Assembly: GCA_016787085.1 (NCBI GenBank)
Contig: JAEUVJ010000054.1
Span: forward strand, 1-59,366
Reading direction: 5' to 3'
DNA length: 59,366 bases
Origin: Chitinophagaceae bacterium
GTDB lineage: Bacteria > Bacteroidota > Bacteroidia > Chitinophagales > Chitinophagaceae
Each line of letters begins with the position of its first letter. The stretch's first letter is position 1. The notes beneath the pieces were generated by a model, which was given only the letters and a program-made list of their open reading frames with translations, made no database searches and had not been told where the DNA came from. Shown here piece after piece: positions 16,449 to 25,444 of the stretch. Position numbers and translations under genes: made by a program.

Positions 16449-17801
16449 ATGGGTTGCAGTAATTGTGGTACCACCACTGGTGGTAAACCAAACGGGTGTA
16501 AGAGCAACGGCGGATGCAGTACCGGCGGCTGTAATCGTATGAACACATACGACTGGCTGAGGAACCTGCCCGTGCCGGGTGTGGATATGGCCTGCAACGT
16601 TATTGAAGTAAGTTTCAATAAAGGCTCACGTAAAGATTTTTTCCGTAATACAACACTCCAGCATTTTGATAAGGGAGATATGATCTCCGTGGAAGGCGTC
16701 AGCGGGTTTGATGTGGGCGAAGTGTCGCTGACAGGCGAGATCGTACGCCTGCAAATGAAGAAGAGAGGGGCAAGGGAAGATAATCCCGAAATGAAAAAGA
16801 TCTTGCGTCCTGCCTCTGACCGGGATGTTGATATTATGCGGCAGAACAAAGCCAGGGAACCGGAAGCGGTGATACGCAGCCGGGCCATCGCCAGGCAACT
16901 GAAGCTGGATATGAAAATAAGCCAGGTGGAAATGCAGGCAGACGGAAGAAAAGCCACCTTCTTTTATATCGCGGATGGCCGTGTGGATTTTCGTGAACTC
17001 ATCAAAGTATATGCATCCGAGTTCAAAGTAAAAGTGGAGATGCGGCAGATCGGCGCCCGCCAGGAAGCAGGGAAAGTAGGCGGCGTGGGAAGCTGTGGAC
17101 GGGAATTGTGTTGCAGCAGCTGGCTCACTGATTTCAAGTCGGTGAATACGGCAGCGGCCCGTTACCAGAACCTTTCTATCAATCAATCCAAACTAAGCGG
17201 CCAATGCGGACGGCTGAAGTGTTGCCTGAACTATGAACTGGATACTTACCTGGATGCGTTGCAGCATTTCCCGGACAATTGCGATGTACTGCAGGTAGCC
17301 AAAGGCAATGCCTTCCTGATCAAAAAAGATATTTTCAAGAACCTGATGTGGTACACCCTGCCCGATAGCACCAAACAATACCCTGTAACCATTGAAGGTG
17401 TAAAAAAAATAAAATCACAGAACCAGCAGGGTATTATACCGGAAGCATTAGAAACGGTGGAAGTAACATCCAGCAAACCTAAAGAAGTAGAGCCGGAGTT
17501 TGTGGATGTGGTGGGCCAGATCAGCCTGCGCAGCTTAGAAAAGAGCGATAAAAAACGCCGCCAGCAACAGCAGCAACAGAGAGGACAAGGACAAAGACCT
17601 CAGCAACGGCAAGGTGGCGGACAACAGCAGGGTGGGCAACAACAACGGCCGCAGCAAAGAAACCAGCAGCAAGGCGGACAGCAACAAAAAGGCCAGCAAC
17701 CCAATCAGCAAAGAGGGCAAAGACCTAACCGGCCGGGAAACCAACAAAACCCTAATCAGCCAAACCAGCAACGGCCACCAAAACCGGAAGGAAATAAATA
17801 G
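16449..17801 (+). CDS. ricT: PSP1-domain protein, RicT (YaaT) family
   Basis: A protein of 450 residues. An N-terminal Cys cluster (C3, C6 and further Cys before residue 30) precedes the PSP1 domain. The domain holds GRELCCSSWLTDF and GQCGRLKCCLNYE, whose Cys residues bind an iron-sulfur cluster in RicT. In B. subtilis RicT works with RicA and RicF to steer RNase Y; neither partner is seen here. From about residue 360 the protein turns into a Gln/Gly/Asn/Pro/Arg-rich tail of about 90 residues, likely disordered and possibly RNA-binding. Position after holB matches the Firmicutes order. Confidence 0.88.
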   Translation: MGCSNCGTTTGGKPNGCKSNGGCSTGGCNRMNTYDWLRNLPVPGVDMACNVIEVSFNKGSRKDFFRNTTLQHFDKGDMISVEGVSGFDVGEVSLTGEIVRLQMKKRGAREDNPEMKKILRPASDRDVDIMRQNKAREPEAVIRSRAIARQLKLDMKISQVEMQADGRKATFFYIADGRVDFRELIKVYASEFKVKVEMRQIGARQEAGKVGGVGSCGRELCCSSWLTDFKSVNTAAARYQNLSINQSKLSGQCGRLKCCLNYELDTYLDALQHFPDNCDVLQVAKGNAFLIKKDIFKNLMWYTLPDSTKQYPVTIEGVKKIKSQNQQGIIPEALETVEVTSSKPKEVEPEFVDVVGQISLRSLEKSDKKRRQQQQQQRGQGQRPQQRQGGGQQQGGQQQRPQQRNQQQGGQQQKGQQPNQQRGQRPNRPGNQQNPNQPNQQRPPKPEGNK

Positions 17802-17807
17802 AACGCA

Positions 17808-17852
17808 GATATGAAAAGAGGACAACAATGATTGTTGTCCTCTTTTCATATC
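17808..17852. terminator. Perfect 22-bp palindrome between convergent genes
   Basis: Arms 17808-17829 and 17831-17852 are exact reverse complements around one central G. It begins 7 nt after the ricT stop. The stem ends CTCTTTTC, so the U-tract is weak, but position and stability fit a bidirectional terminator. The arm length is unusual. Confidence 0.7.
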
Positions 17853-17881
17853 CCATCTTGTTTAAAACTAGTATTGAACAA

Positions 17882-18430
17882 TCACTTCCTTAACCATAGT
17901 CTTTCTCCGGCAATGCTATTTACATACTGGAGTTGTTCTAATAGCTGATGGTTACACATCTTAACAGGAGTATATGATATTCTTCTTCCTGAAGAAAAGC
18001 TATAATAAACAATGCATGGCAGGGAGTCTGTGGGGTAGTTCGTTATTTCCAGCGCCCTTTGTATTCTAAACTGATACACAGAATCAGGCCGGTTATTTAC
18101 AAATATCCTGACAGTATCATGGGAGAATTTTAACGACCAGCGATCCCATCCCTTGCTTTTAGGGGTAAAATATTGCACTCCGCTTTCACGGGTTATCCTT
18201 AGTTCTTCTGCCCACTCCCATGACCCCTGTATGTATAAGTTGATTGTGTCTATATTTCTTGTTAAGCCGGAGCAGCGTAATACAGGAACATACGTTTTGT
18301 CTTTAGTACAATTGTAAAAAACAATACGGTTATCAATAGCATAACTGGAGGGGGTCTCATAAGGATCAAATCTTAATAGAATAAAGCTGAAATGAATGTA
18401 AGAAAAAAAGACTTGAATCCCGAATGATCT
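17882..18430 (-). pseudogene. Hypothetical ORF without a usable start codon
   Basis: The frame is open for about 180 codons after an in-frame TAA, but has no ATG, TTG or well-placed GTG until a GTG at 18178, which would give only 98 residues. Sequence upstream of that GTG still looks protein-like (NRIVFYNCTKDKTYVPVL, INLYIQGSWEWAEEL), with several Cys and Trp. A hydrophobic run (FFSYIHFSFILL) lies at the beginning of the open frame, close to where a signal peptide would be. This suggests a gene that lost its 5' end through a frameshift or deletion. I do not recognise the family. Confidence 0.5.
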
Positions 18431-18529
18431 TTAGCCTTTTGGATTCCTAATACAAGAAAAAGATAAAAATGTACAGGAAAATACTATTGCTGCTGCAGCC
18501 CGGGTGTAGTACAAATCGCATCAGGCGAC

Positions 18530-19543
18530 TCACATCCCCTCCGTCTCCGGCTGTTCTGGTGGCGGTATGGCTTTAAAAGCTTTGTTGACAAGATAAACGC
18601 CTAGCAGTGTCACCAGCCCGCCGACAGCGATGAATACCGTTAGCTTTTCTGAAAAGATCGCAGCTCCCAGCAATACTGCCACGATCGGGTTAATGTACGC
18701 ATAAATGGATACCTGCTCTGTCGGCAGGTTCTTCAGCGCATAGATATACGCAATAAAAGAGATCAGCGAGCCAAATACCAGCAGGTAACCCATGGCCGCC
18801 CACGACTGCCAGGGAATAGCCGCCAGGGAAACACTGTTGCCCGTCAATGCAGAAAGCAACACCACCGCAAAACCGGATATCACCATCTGCAACCCGAGAC
18901 TGAAATAAGGATTGAAAGTCGCCGTATGTTTTTTGGTATATAAAGTACCGAATGCCCATGACCAGGTAGCGATAAGGGAAATACTGATGCCAAAAAGAAA
19001 TTCAGGATTCCGGAAATCCTTCAGGTGCTCATAAAATACAATGCATACACCGGCAAACCCCAGCAACATACCCGCAATAGCTTTTGATGGCATCCTGCTG
19101 CCCCCGCTGAACAATCCAATGATCACTAACCAGAGGGGAAAGATAGCGCCCATGATAGAACCCAGACCTGCAGAAATGAATTTCACTCCCCAGGTACTTA
19201 ATGAATTGCTCAGTAAAAAATTCAGAAAACTCAGCACTAAGATGGACCTCCACTCACCCCATCCTTTAGGCCATACCTCTTTCTTATAGATAAAGAAAAG
19301 AACAAAGCAGGCCCCGCCCATCAATTGGCGCATACCTGCCATCTGCAAGGCCGGCATGTGCCTTACTCCTTCCTTGGAGGCGATCCAGGTAGTACCCCAG
19401 AAAAAACAAACCAATGCGAGACAGAAGAGGGCCTTGGTCCTGGTCCCTTTTTTATGAATGGTCAGCGGGTTGAGAACAGCAATCCGCTTCAGGGATTGCT
19501 CTGAAGCCTGTATGATGAATCGCTGAAAATCCGGAAAATTCAT
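18530..19543 (-). CDS. EamA-family drug/metabolite transporter
   Basis: An inner-membrane protein of 337 residues with about ten hydrophobic helices in two EamA repeats. Conserved pieces are FWGTTWIASKEGV in the first repeat and YLLVFGSLISFIAYIYALK with INPIVAVLLGA in the second. The first 37 residues are hydrophilic; no other Met exists before residue 63, so the assigned start stands. The substrate is unknown. It begins 5 nt after the purH stop and is probably co-transcribed with purH. Confidence 0.88.
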   Translation of the reverse strand: MNFPDFQRFIIQASEQSLKRIAVLNPLTIHKKGTRTKALFCLALVCFFWGTTWIASKEGVRHMPALQMAGMRQLMGGACFVLFFIYKKEVWPKGWGEWRSILVLSFLNFLLSNSLSTWGVKFISAGLGSIMGAIFPLWLVIIGLFSGGSRMPSKAIAGMLLGFAGVCIVFYEHLKDFRNPEFLFGISISLIATWSWAFGTLYTKKHTATFNPYFSLGLQMVISGFAVVLLSALTGNSVSLAAIPWQSWAAMGYLLVFGSLISFIAYIYALKNLPTEQVSIYAYINPIVAVLLGAAIFSEKLTVFIAVGGLVTLLGVYLVNKAFKAIPPPEQPETEGM

Positions 19544-19548
19544 TTTTC

Positions 19549-21075
19549 TTAATGCTTGAAATGCCGCATCCCTGTTATGACCATCGCCAGGTTATGTTGT
19601 TTGCAGTATTCAATAGAGTCGTTGTCACGAATGGAACCGCCCGGCTGGATAAAAGCGGTAATGCCGGCCTCATGTCCCAGCTTCACACAATCATTGAACG
19701 GAAAGAAAGCATCGCTGGCCATCACTGCTCCATCCAGGTCAAAATTGAATTGCCTTGCTTTCTCCACGGCTTGCCGCAATGAATCAATACGGCTGGTTTG
19801 CCCGCAACCTTTGCCCACTAATTGCTTATTCTTTACCAGTGCAATGGCATTTGACTTCAGGTGTTTGCAGACAAGGTTCGCAAATTCCAGGTCTTTCTTC
19901 TCAGCGGCTGTTGTTTCCCTTCCTCCGGCTTCTTTCCATTCTGTATAATTGCCTTCGTCAACACCCTGAATGAGTACGCCATTCAGCAATGACTTATACA
20001 TTTCAACTTGCTTGCTTGTGCCTTGTGCCTTGTGCCTTAATAAAATTCTGTTCTTCTTTGAACGTAAAATGGTCAACGCCTCTTCATCAAATGCCGGTGC
20101 GATGAGCACTTCAAAGAATATTTCATTGATCGCATCCGCAGTTGCTTTGTCAATGGTACCGTTGCACACCAATACACCTCCAAATGCCGATTCAGGGTCA
20201 CCGGCTAATGCAGCATCCCAGCTTTCTTTTATTGTTGCTCTTTGCGCCACGCCGCATACATTGGTGTGTTTGATGATGGCAAATGTCGTTTCTTTAAACT
20301 CCCGGATAAGTTGCATAGCCGCATCTACGTCCACCAGGTTGTTATAAGAAAGTTCTTTACCATTGACCTGATCGAATATCTCGCTGAGATCACCAAAGAA
20401 AACAGCACGCTGGTGAGGGTTCTCACCATACCGCATAACCTTTTCTTCTTTATTGAAAGGAGTGGCTACAGAAAGCTGGTGGAAATAATTAGAAATAGCA
20501 GTATCATAAGCTGTGCATACATCAAACGCTTTAATGGCAAACAACCGTCTTTGTTCCAGTGATGTTCCTCCATCTTGTTCATCAAGAATTTTTTCCAGCA
20601 GGGAGTAATCTGCTTTATTTGCTACCACAACCACATCTTTGTGATTCTTTGCAGCGCCGCGGATCATAGAGGGTCCGCCGATATCTATTTTCTCAATGAT
20701 CGCCTTCTCTCCCTCCTTTGGAGGGAGTTGGAGGGAGGCTGCAACTGTTTCTTCAAACGGGTACAGGTCAACGATGACCAGGTCTATTTCAGGAATATGA
20801 TATTGTTTCATTTCCTGCCGGTGTGTTTCGTCATCTCTTTTACCAAGGATACCGCCAAATACAAGGGGGTGCAAGGTTTTTACCCTGCCTCCAAGAATAG
20901 AAGGATAGTGGGTCAGGTCTTCTACCGGCACTACTTTCACCCCCAGTTTTTCTATGAACTGCTGGGTTCCGCCGGTTGAATAAATAGTAACCCCTAATTC
21001 AGCCAGGAGCCTGACAATATTTTCGAGGCCATCTTTGTAAAAAACAGAAATAAGCGCAGATTGGATCTTTTTCAT
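19549..21075 (-). CDS. purH: Bifunctional AICAR formyltransferase/IMP cyclohydrolase
   Basis: A protein of 508 residues catalysing the last two steps of IMP synthesis. The N-terminal MGS-like cyclohydrolase domain shows YSTGGTQQFIE, GGRVKTLHP and IDIGGPSMIRGAAKN. The transformylase domain shows RYGENPHQ and FNNLVDVDAA-like YNNLVDVDAA, IKHTNVCG and FFPFNDCV. Two atypical inserts occur: SLQLPPKEGE (about residues 113-122), encoded by a palindromic repeat, and HKAQGTSK near residue 347, encoded by a 7-bp tandem repeat. Transcription likely starts from the promoter at 21147-21178. Confidence 0.96.
   Translation of the reverse strand: MKKIQSALISVFYKDGLENIVRLLAELGVTIYSTGGTQQFIEKLGVKVVPVEDLTHYPSILGGRVKTLHPLVFGGILGKRDDETHRQEMKQYHIPEIDLVIVDLYPFEETVAASLQLPPKEGEKAIIEKIDIGGPSMIRGAAKNHKDVVVVANKADYSLLEKILDEQDGGTSLEQRRLFAIKAFDVCTAYDTAISNYFHQLSVATPFNKEEKVMRYGENPHQRAVFFGDLSEIFDQVNGKELSYNNLVDVDAAMQLIREFKETTFAIIKHTNVCGVAQRATIKESWDAALAGDPESAFGGVLVCNGTIDKATADAINEIFFEVLIAPAFDEEALTILRSKKNRILLRHKAQGTSKQVEMYKSLLNGVLIQGVDEGNYTEWKEAGGRETTAAEKKDLEFANLVCKHLKSNAIALVKNKQLVGKGCGQTSRIDSLRQAVEKARQFNFDLDGAVMASDAFFPFNDCVKLGHEAGITAFIQPGGSIRDNDSIEYCKQHNLAMVITGMRHFKH
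20016..20036 (-). repeat. Tandem 7-bp repeat inside purH
   Basis: Three exact plus-strand copies of TTGTGCC, preceded by CTTGCTTG. Together they encode a short basic loop in the transformylase part of PurH. Confidence 0.8.
20709..20737 (-). repeat. Palindromic repeat inside purH
   Basis: On the minus strand: arm CTCCCTCC, spacer AA, then palindrome CTCCCTCC-AAA-GGAGGGAG. Same layout and coding orientation as the holB copy, but read in a different frame. It separates YPFEETVAA from IIEKIDIGG, a loop that is normally shorter. Confidence 0.85.
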
Positions 21076-21115
21076 AACCTGTTGAATTGAAAGGCGGGCA
21101 ACCGTTTGAGGGTCA

Positions 21116-21141
21116 TGCCTGCATGAACGGCTCTGCAGGCA
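21116..21141 (-). promoter_or_regulatory. Hairpin at the 5' end of the purH transcript
   Basis: TGCCTGCA (21116-21123) and TGCAGGCA (21134-21141) form an 8-bp stem with a 10-nt loop, right at the start predicted from the promoter just upstream. It may stabilise the mRNA 5' end or serve regulation. No known purine riboswitch motif was recognised. Confidence 0.3.
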
Positions 21142-21146
21142 GGCCG

Positions 21147-21178
21147 CAAAAGTAGCCTAATTCAGGCGCATAGCAAAA
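21147..21178 (-). promoter_or_regulatory. Promoter of purH (TTTTG, 19 nt, TACTTTTG)
   Basis: On the minus strand TTTTG (21174-21178) is followed after 19 nt by TACTTTTG (21147-21154). This is a full match to the Bacteroidota primary sigma factor consensus and one of the best promoters in the window. Confidence 0.75.
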
Positions 21179-21269
21179 GCATCATGGATGCAACTTAAGG
21201 GCTTAGGAACTCATCAAAAAAGCCTGCATCTTTCGATAGGTTAAACTAAAATTTCAAACAGCCGGTACA

Positions 21270-21277
21270 TATATTTG
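21270..21277 (+). promoter_or_regulatory. -7 box (TATATTTG) close to the first DUF3857 gene
   Basis: A perfect TAnnTTTG match that ends 4 nt before the start codon. If used, the mRNA would be nearly leaderless; it may be coincidental. Confidence 0.3.
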
Positions 21278-21281
21278 AGGA

Positions 21282-23156
21282 ATGAAAAGATGGCTTATTC
21301 TTATTACCCTGGCAGGATTCGTTGAGATGGCCACTGCCCAGGCAGACCCACAGGATGATAAAAATGTGGTGGTGAGTAAATGTACCCGTGAATTCAGGTT
21401 TGTAAAAGGAAATGCTGAACACCCCGTACAGATACGGGAAGAAAGCCGCCGGGTATACACCTGTAAAAGCTATCGCACTGAAGTGCAGGTGGCAGAATTC
21501 TACAACGACAATGAGACCATTGACGATGTCAACATTTATGTGAACGACTCAAAAAAACACGGCATCGCTCCGAGATATGAATACCACAGTGTGGATGGCA
21601 TTTTTTATTCTGACGCCCGTGTCTGCTTCTTCCGCCTTCCCTTACTGAAGATCGGCAGCAGTTCAGAAGTGGTGTTCAAAAAAACAATACTGGACCCCCG
21701 TTATTTTACCAATACCTTTTTCATGGATGACCAGGAAACCGAAAACCTGGAGATCAGGCTGATCGTTCCTTCGTGGGTGCAACTGGAGATAAAAGAATAT
21801 CATTTCAAAAAATACAATATCCGGAAGAACGTCAGCCAAAGCGGTGATGAAACAGTTTACACATATAGTGCGTCCAATATCCCTTCATTCAGCCGCGAGC
21901 AGGATGCGCCGGGTTTGACTCACTATGCCCCGCATATTCTTGTATTGACAAAATCGGCCCAGCCGAAGGATGAGATGCACACCTATTTTAAAACGGTAAA
22001 AGAACAATACGGCTGGTACAAGAGCCTGGTACAGCAGATAGGCGATGATGAAAAAATCATCAAAGAAAAAACACAGGAAATAACAACCGGCCTGGCCACT
22101 GATGAAGAAAAAGTAAAAAAAATATTTCAGTGGGTACAGGACAATATCCGGTACATCGCTTTTGAAAATGGTATTGCCGGTTTTAAACCTGAAAAATCAC
22201 AGGAGGTGCTGAGAAAAAAATACGGCGATTGTAAGGGTATGGCCAACCTGCTGACCAATATGCTGCGTTCGATCAACCTGGATGCAAGAAGATGCTGGAT
22301 CGGCACCAAACACATCGCCTATGATTACAGCACGCCGTCTTTGTCTGTAGACAATCACATGATCTGTGTATGGATGAACAAAGGGAAGCCGGTTTACCTC
22401 GATGCGACTGAGAAATACATCGGCTTTGGAGAGATCGCCGAGCGTATTCAGGGAAAACAAACACTGATCGAGAACGGCAATCAGTATCTGCTGGAAAAAG
22501 TTCCGATGGCAACTCCTTTGCAAAATACGGCTACCGAGAGTCGTAAGCTGACTATTGAAGGCACCAGCCTGAAAGGGCATGTGGTACAAATATGGAAAGG
22601 AGAGAACAAGGAATGGCTGCTGACGGCCCTGAATGATATCAAACAGGATAAGCAGGAAAATGCCCTGAAACAATACCTGTCTGAAGGGAAGTCCAACTTC
22701 GAGATCAGCAACCTTACTGTAAAAAACCTTTCCGATTACAATGCTGACCTGAAAGTTGAATATGATATCGTATGGAAAGATGTAGTGACTGTTTTTGACA
22801 AGGAGGTCTATCTTGACCTTGACAACCGTCGTCATCTCCGTAATTTCAAAATAGACACAGCCAAAAGAAAACTGCCCTATTGGTTCCAGTTCAAAGACAA
22901 TCTTGTTTTTGAAACCGAGATCCAATTACCAGCCGACAAAACAGTAAGCAGCCTGCCGGAAAAACTGGTGGTCAAACAGCCCGGTTACAGTTTTTCAGCC
23001 TTGTACTCCAATACGGGTGGAAAGATCGTTTACAGGAATGAGATCGTGCTGGACAATACGGAAATCACACCGGAAAGTTTTTCCCAGTGGAATAAAGATA
23101 TCCAGCAGCTCACCGGTTTTTATGACCAGCAAATTGTACTTACCCCAAAAAAATAA
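21282..23156 (+). CDS. DUF3857/transglutaminase-like exported protein, copy 1
   Basis: A protein of 624 residues with a signal peptide (MKRWLILITLAGFVEMATAQ). The N-terminal half matches DUF3857. A transglutaminase-like core follows, with YGDCKGMANLLTNMLRSINL supplying the catalytic-type Cys and VDNHMICVW the His; a following LDATEKY supplies the Asp. The fold could cleave or cross-link peptides, or act as a peptidase. No activity is proven for the family. A larger paralogue begins 6 nt after this gene. Confidence 0.82.
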   Translation: MKRWLILITLAGFVEMATAQADPQDDKNVVVSKCTREFRFVKGNAEHPVQIREESRRVYTCKSYRTEVQVAEFYNDNETIDDVNIYVNDSKKHGIAPRYEYHSVDGIFYSDARVCFFRLPLLKIGSSSEVVFKKTILDPRYFTNTFFMDDQETENLEIRLIVPSWVQLEIKEYHFKKYNIRKNVSQSGDETVYTYSASNIPSFSREQDAPGLTHYAPHILVLTKSAQPKDEMHTYFKTVKEQYGWYKSLVQQIGDDEKIIKEKTQEITTGLATDEEKVKKIFQWVQDNIRYIAFENGIAGFKPEKSQEVLRKKYGDCKGMANLLTNMLRSINLDARRCWIGTKHIAYDYSTPSLSVDNHMICVWMNKGKPVYLDATEKYIGFGEIAERIQGKQTLIENGNQYLLEKVPMATPLQNTATESRKLTIEGTSLKGHVVQIWKGENKEWLLTALNDIKQDKQENALKQYLSEGKSNFEISNLTVKNLSDYNADLKVEYDIVWKDVVTVFDKEVYLDLDNRRHLRNFKIDTAKRKLPYWFQFKDNLVFETEIQLPADKTVSSLPEKLVVKQPGYSFSALYSNTGGKIVYRNEIVLDNTEITPESFSQWNKDIQQLTGFYDQQIVLTPKK

Positions 23157-23162
23157 ACTTGT

Positions 23163-25427
23163 ATGAAGATATTTTTCCTGGCGGCAGCCACCCTTTCTGT
23201 CGTCGTCACCCATGCACAATCCAAAGAAGCAGAGAAATACCGGAAAGAATCTGAAGAAATGCGCAAGCAGATCTGGGCCTGGGACAAACCACAGTTCCGG
23301 ATAAAGGATATACCGCAGCAATACTCGGCCGCTTCCAAGGTCGTCATCGCTCATCATACTGAACTGACCGCCGACAGCAAATCGAAAATTGCTTTTTATG
23401 GTCTCGGCTTCGGAGCCAAAAAAGAACAAAGCATTACCGAAATAGTCAGGGAAATCGTGAAAGTGAACGATAAAAATGCAGTTAGCGATTATTCTGAATT
23501 CAGTTTTACGCAGTTTGCCAAATCAAGCGGCTTCTTTGCATCAGACAAACTGACCACCTATGTGGGAGTAAAAGTGATCAAGCCTAATGGCAGCAGCAAA
23601 GAGATCAATGCAGATGATATTGTACTGACCAAAGATGAATCGTCGGAGAAAAGGGCTAAGATCGCTATACCCGACCTGCAACCCGGCGATGTTCTTGACT
23701 ACTTTATTGCCACTGAGCAGAAGCTGACCAATGACCTGAGTACAAAAGCTTACCGCGTACTTCTTTTCGACGACGCCCCGATACTCAGTCTTTCCTTTCA
23801 TGCACAACTGGGAAAGAAGTTTGCGATCGAATACCGCAGCTATAACGGCGCTCCTGAGCTGAAGGTGAACAAGAATGATGATAAAGAGATCATTGTAGAT
23901 GTAGAGAAGACCAATATCCCGCCGTTTGAAACGTCATTATGGATAGCCCCTGCCCGTCAGTTACCCTTTATCCGGATGAATATTTCTCTGGGCTATTCAG
24001 GTCTTGGCAGCCGCTACCTGGATACAAGAAAACCCGGCGAAGTAAATAAAAGCGTCAACAGTGAGGAAGCTTTGGGCGATAAAGCCGACCAGTATTCTAC
24101 CCGTTACTACAATGGCTACTGGATGAAAGCAGCCAAAGCACAGTATGATGATATAGAAAGCAGCGCCAAAAAGAAAGCCAAGCAGGTGGGCGTCAATTTT
24201 GGCAGCCTGAGTGATGATGAAAAAGCTGCCTGGTTATTTTACACCTTCCGCTTCAACTACCTGCTGAACTTTAATATTGATGCGCTTTCCGAAACGATCA
24301 ATAGCGGACAAAAGGAATATGACGGGTTATCTTTCACCCTGTTTTGTACCATGAAAGCCGCAGGACTTGATCCCGCCATCTTAGTCAGCGAGGTACGTAC
24401 AGGCTTTCGTATGAACGAAGCCATGGATGCCGGTGATATGGTAGCTACTGCTTACCTGCCCGGAAGCAAGAAGTTCCTTTGTATCCAATCCATTTACGAC
24501 ATACCCTTCCAGCAGCCTTCTTATATTGAAGGAGTAAAGAACACGAAAAGTTTTACGTTCGATCACCCGGCTGCGATCATGAGCATGAAAAAAATGAGTG
24601 GGTTGACCAATATCGCCCCGGGGCCCAATGTACCCGCCAGCGCCTCAGATAAGAACGTAAGAAGAGAAAACCTACAGCTATCATTAACAGACGACAGGTC
24701 GGCGCTGAAGGTCAAACGCTCCACCACCCTGAAAGGAAATTATAAAGAAGAGGAACAAAAGAACCTGATCCTGTACGAAGATTATTATGAAGCAGAAAGA
24801 AAAGCACTTGGCGAAGAAAAATCGCTGATCGAAGAACTGGAAGATGGCAAGAAAAGTAAAAAATATGTGGAAGAGGTAAAGAATGCATTTGCAGAAGCAC
24901 GGAAAAAACAAAAGGATGCCTTTACCAAAGAAGCTAAAGAATGGTTTGAGCAGGACATCACCGATCTAAAGGATCAAAGAGTCGTCAACATGGGTGTAAG
25001 ACATACGGCCCCTGATTTTGTGTATAGTTCTGCATTTACCATGGGCGGGCTGGTAAAGAAAGCCGGGAATAATATCATTATTGACATTGGTAAAATGCAG
25101 GGACAGCCGCTATCTGTAAAAGACGAACAGCGTAAAAGAGAGGTGGATGTGTATATGTCATTTGCCCGAAGCATTGAATACCTCGTAGAACTTGAGATAC
25201 CTGAAGGTTATACTGCCGAAGGAGTAGATGCACTCAATGTAAAAGTGGAGAATGAAACCGGCGTCTTTGCGACCGAAGCCACCAGTACGGACAAAGTAGT
25301 GACAATAAAAGTAAAAAAACATTATTCACACAGCTTTGAACCCGGTAGCAATTTTGATAAGATGCTGGCATTTATTGATGCATCTAATAACTGGTTGAAC
25401 TCAAAACTGCTTTTAAAGAAAAAGTAA
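23163..25427 (+). CDS. DUF3857-like exported protein, copy 2
   Basis: A protein of 754 residues with a signal peptide (MKIFFLAAATLSVVVTHAQ). It resembles its upstream neighbour in the N-terminal DUF3857 region (ADDIVLTKDESSEKRAKIAI, PDLQPGDVLDYFI). In the central region the transglutaminase equivalent reads YDGLSFTLFCTMKAAGLDP, and the Cys is displaced from the YGDCK-type context, so catalysis is doubtful. A strongly charged helical stretch (about residues 515-600, many Glu and Lys) suggests a coiled coil. It is probably co-transcribed with copy 1 and may form a complex with it. Confidence 0.78.
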   Translation: MKIFFLAAATLSVVVTHAQSKEAEKYRKESEEMRKQIWAWDKPQFRIKDIPQQYSAASKVVIAHHTELTADSKSKIAFYGLGFGAKKEQSITEIVREIVKVNDKNAVSDYSEFSFTQFAKSSGFFASDKLTTYVGVKVIKPNGSSKEINADDIVLTKDESSEKRAKIAIPDLQPGDVLDYFIATEQKLTNDLSTKAYRVLLFDDAPILSLSFHAQLGKKFAIEYRSYNGAPELKVNKNDDKEIIVDVEKTNIPPFETSLWIAPARQLPFIRMNISLGYSGLGSRYLDTRKPGEVNKSVNSEEALGDKADQYSTRYYNGYWMKAAKAQYDDIESSAKKKAKQVGVNFGSLSDDEKAAWLFYTFRFNYLLNFNIDALSETINSGQKEYDGLSFTLFCTMKAAGLDPAILVSEVRTGFRMNEAMDAGDMVATAYLPGSKKFLCIQSIYDIPFQQPSYIEGVKNTKSFTFDHPAAIMSMKKMSGLTNIAPGPNVPASASDKNVRRENLQLSLTDDRSALKVKRSTTLKGNYKEEEQKNLILYEDYYEAERKALGEEKSLIEELEDGKKSKKYVEEVKNAFAEARKKQKDAFTKEAKEWFEQDITDLKDQRVVNMGVRHTAPDFVYSSAFTMGGLVKKAGNNIIIDIGKMQGQPLSVKDEQRKREVDVYMSFARSIEYLVELEIPEGYTAEGVDALNVKVENETGVFATEATSTDKVVTIKVKKHYSHSFEPGSNFDKMLAFIDASNNWLNSKLLLKKK

Positions 25428-25444
25428 GAACAGCAGCGAAGAAA

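Noticed and set aside
22197..22925. A 242-codon minus-strand frame within the first DUF3857 gene
   Set aside because: It is antisense to a gene with signal peptide and transglutaminase motifs; its own translation has no recognisable domain.
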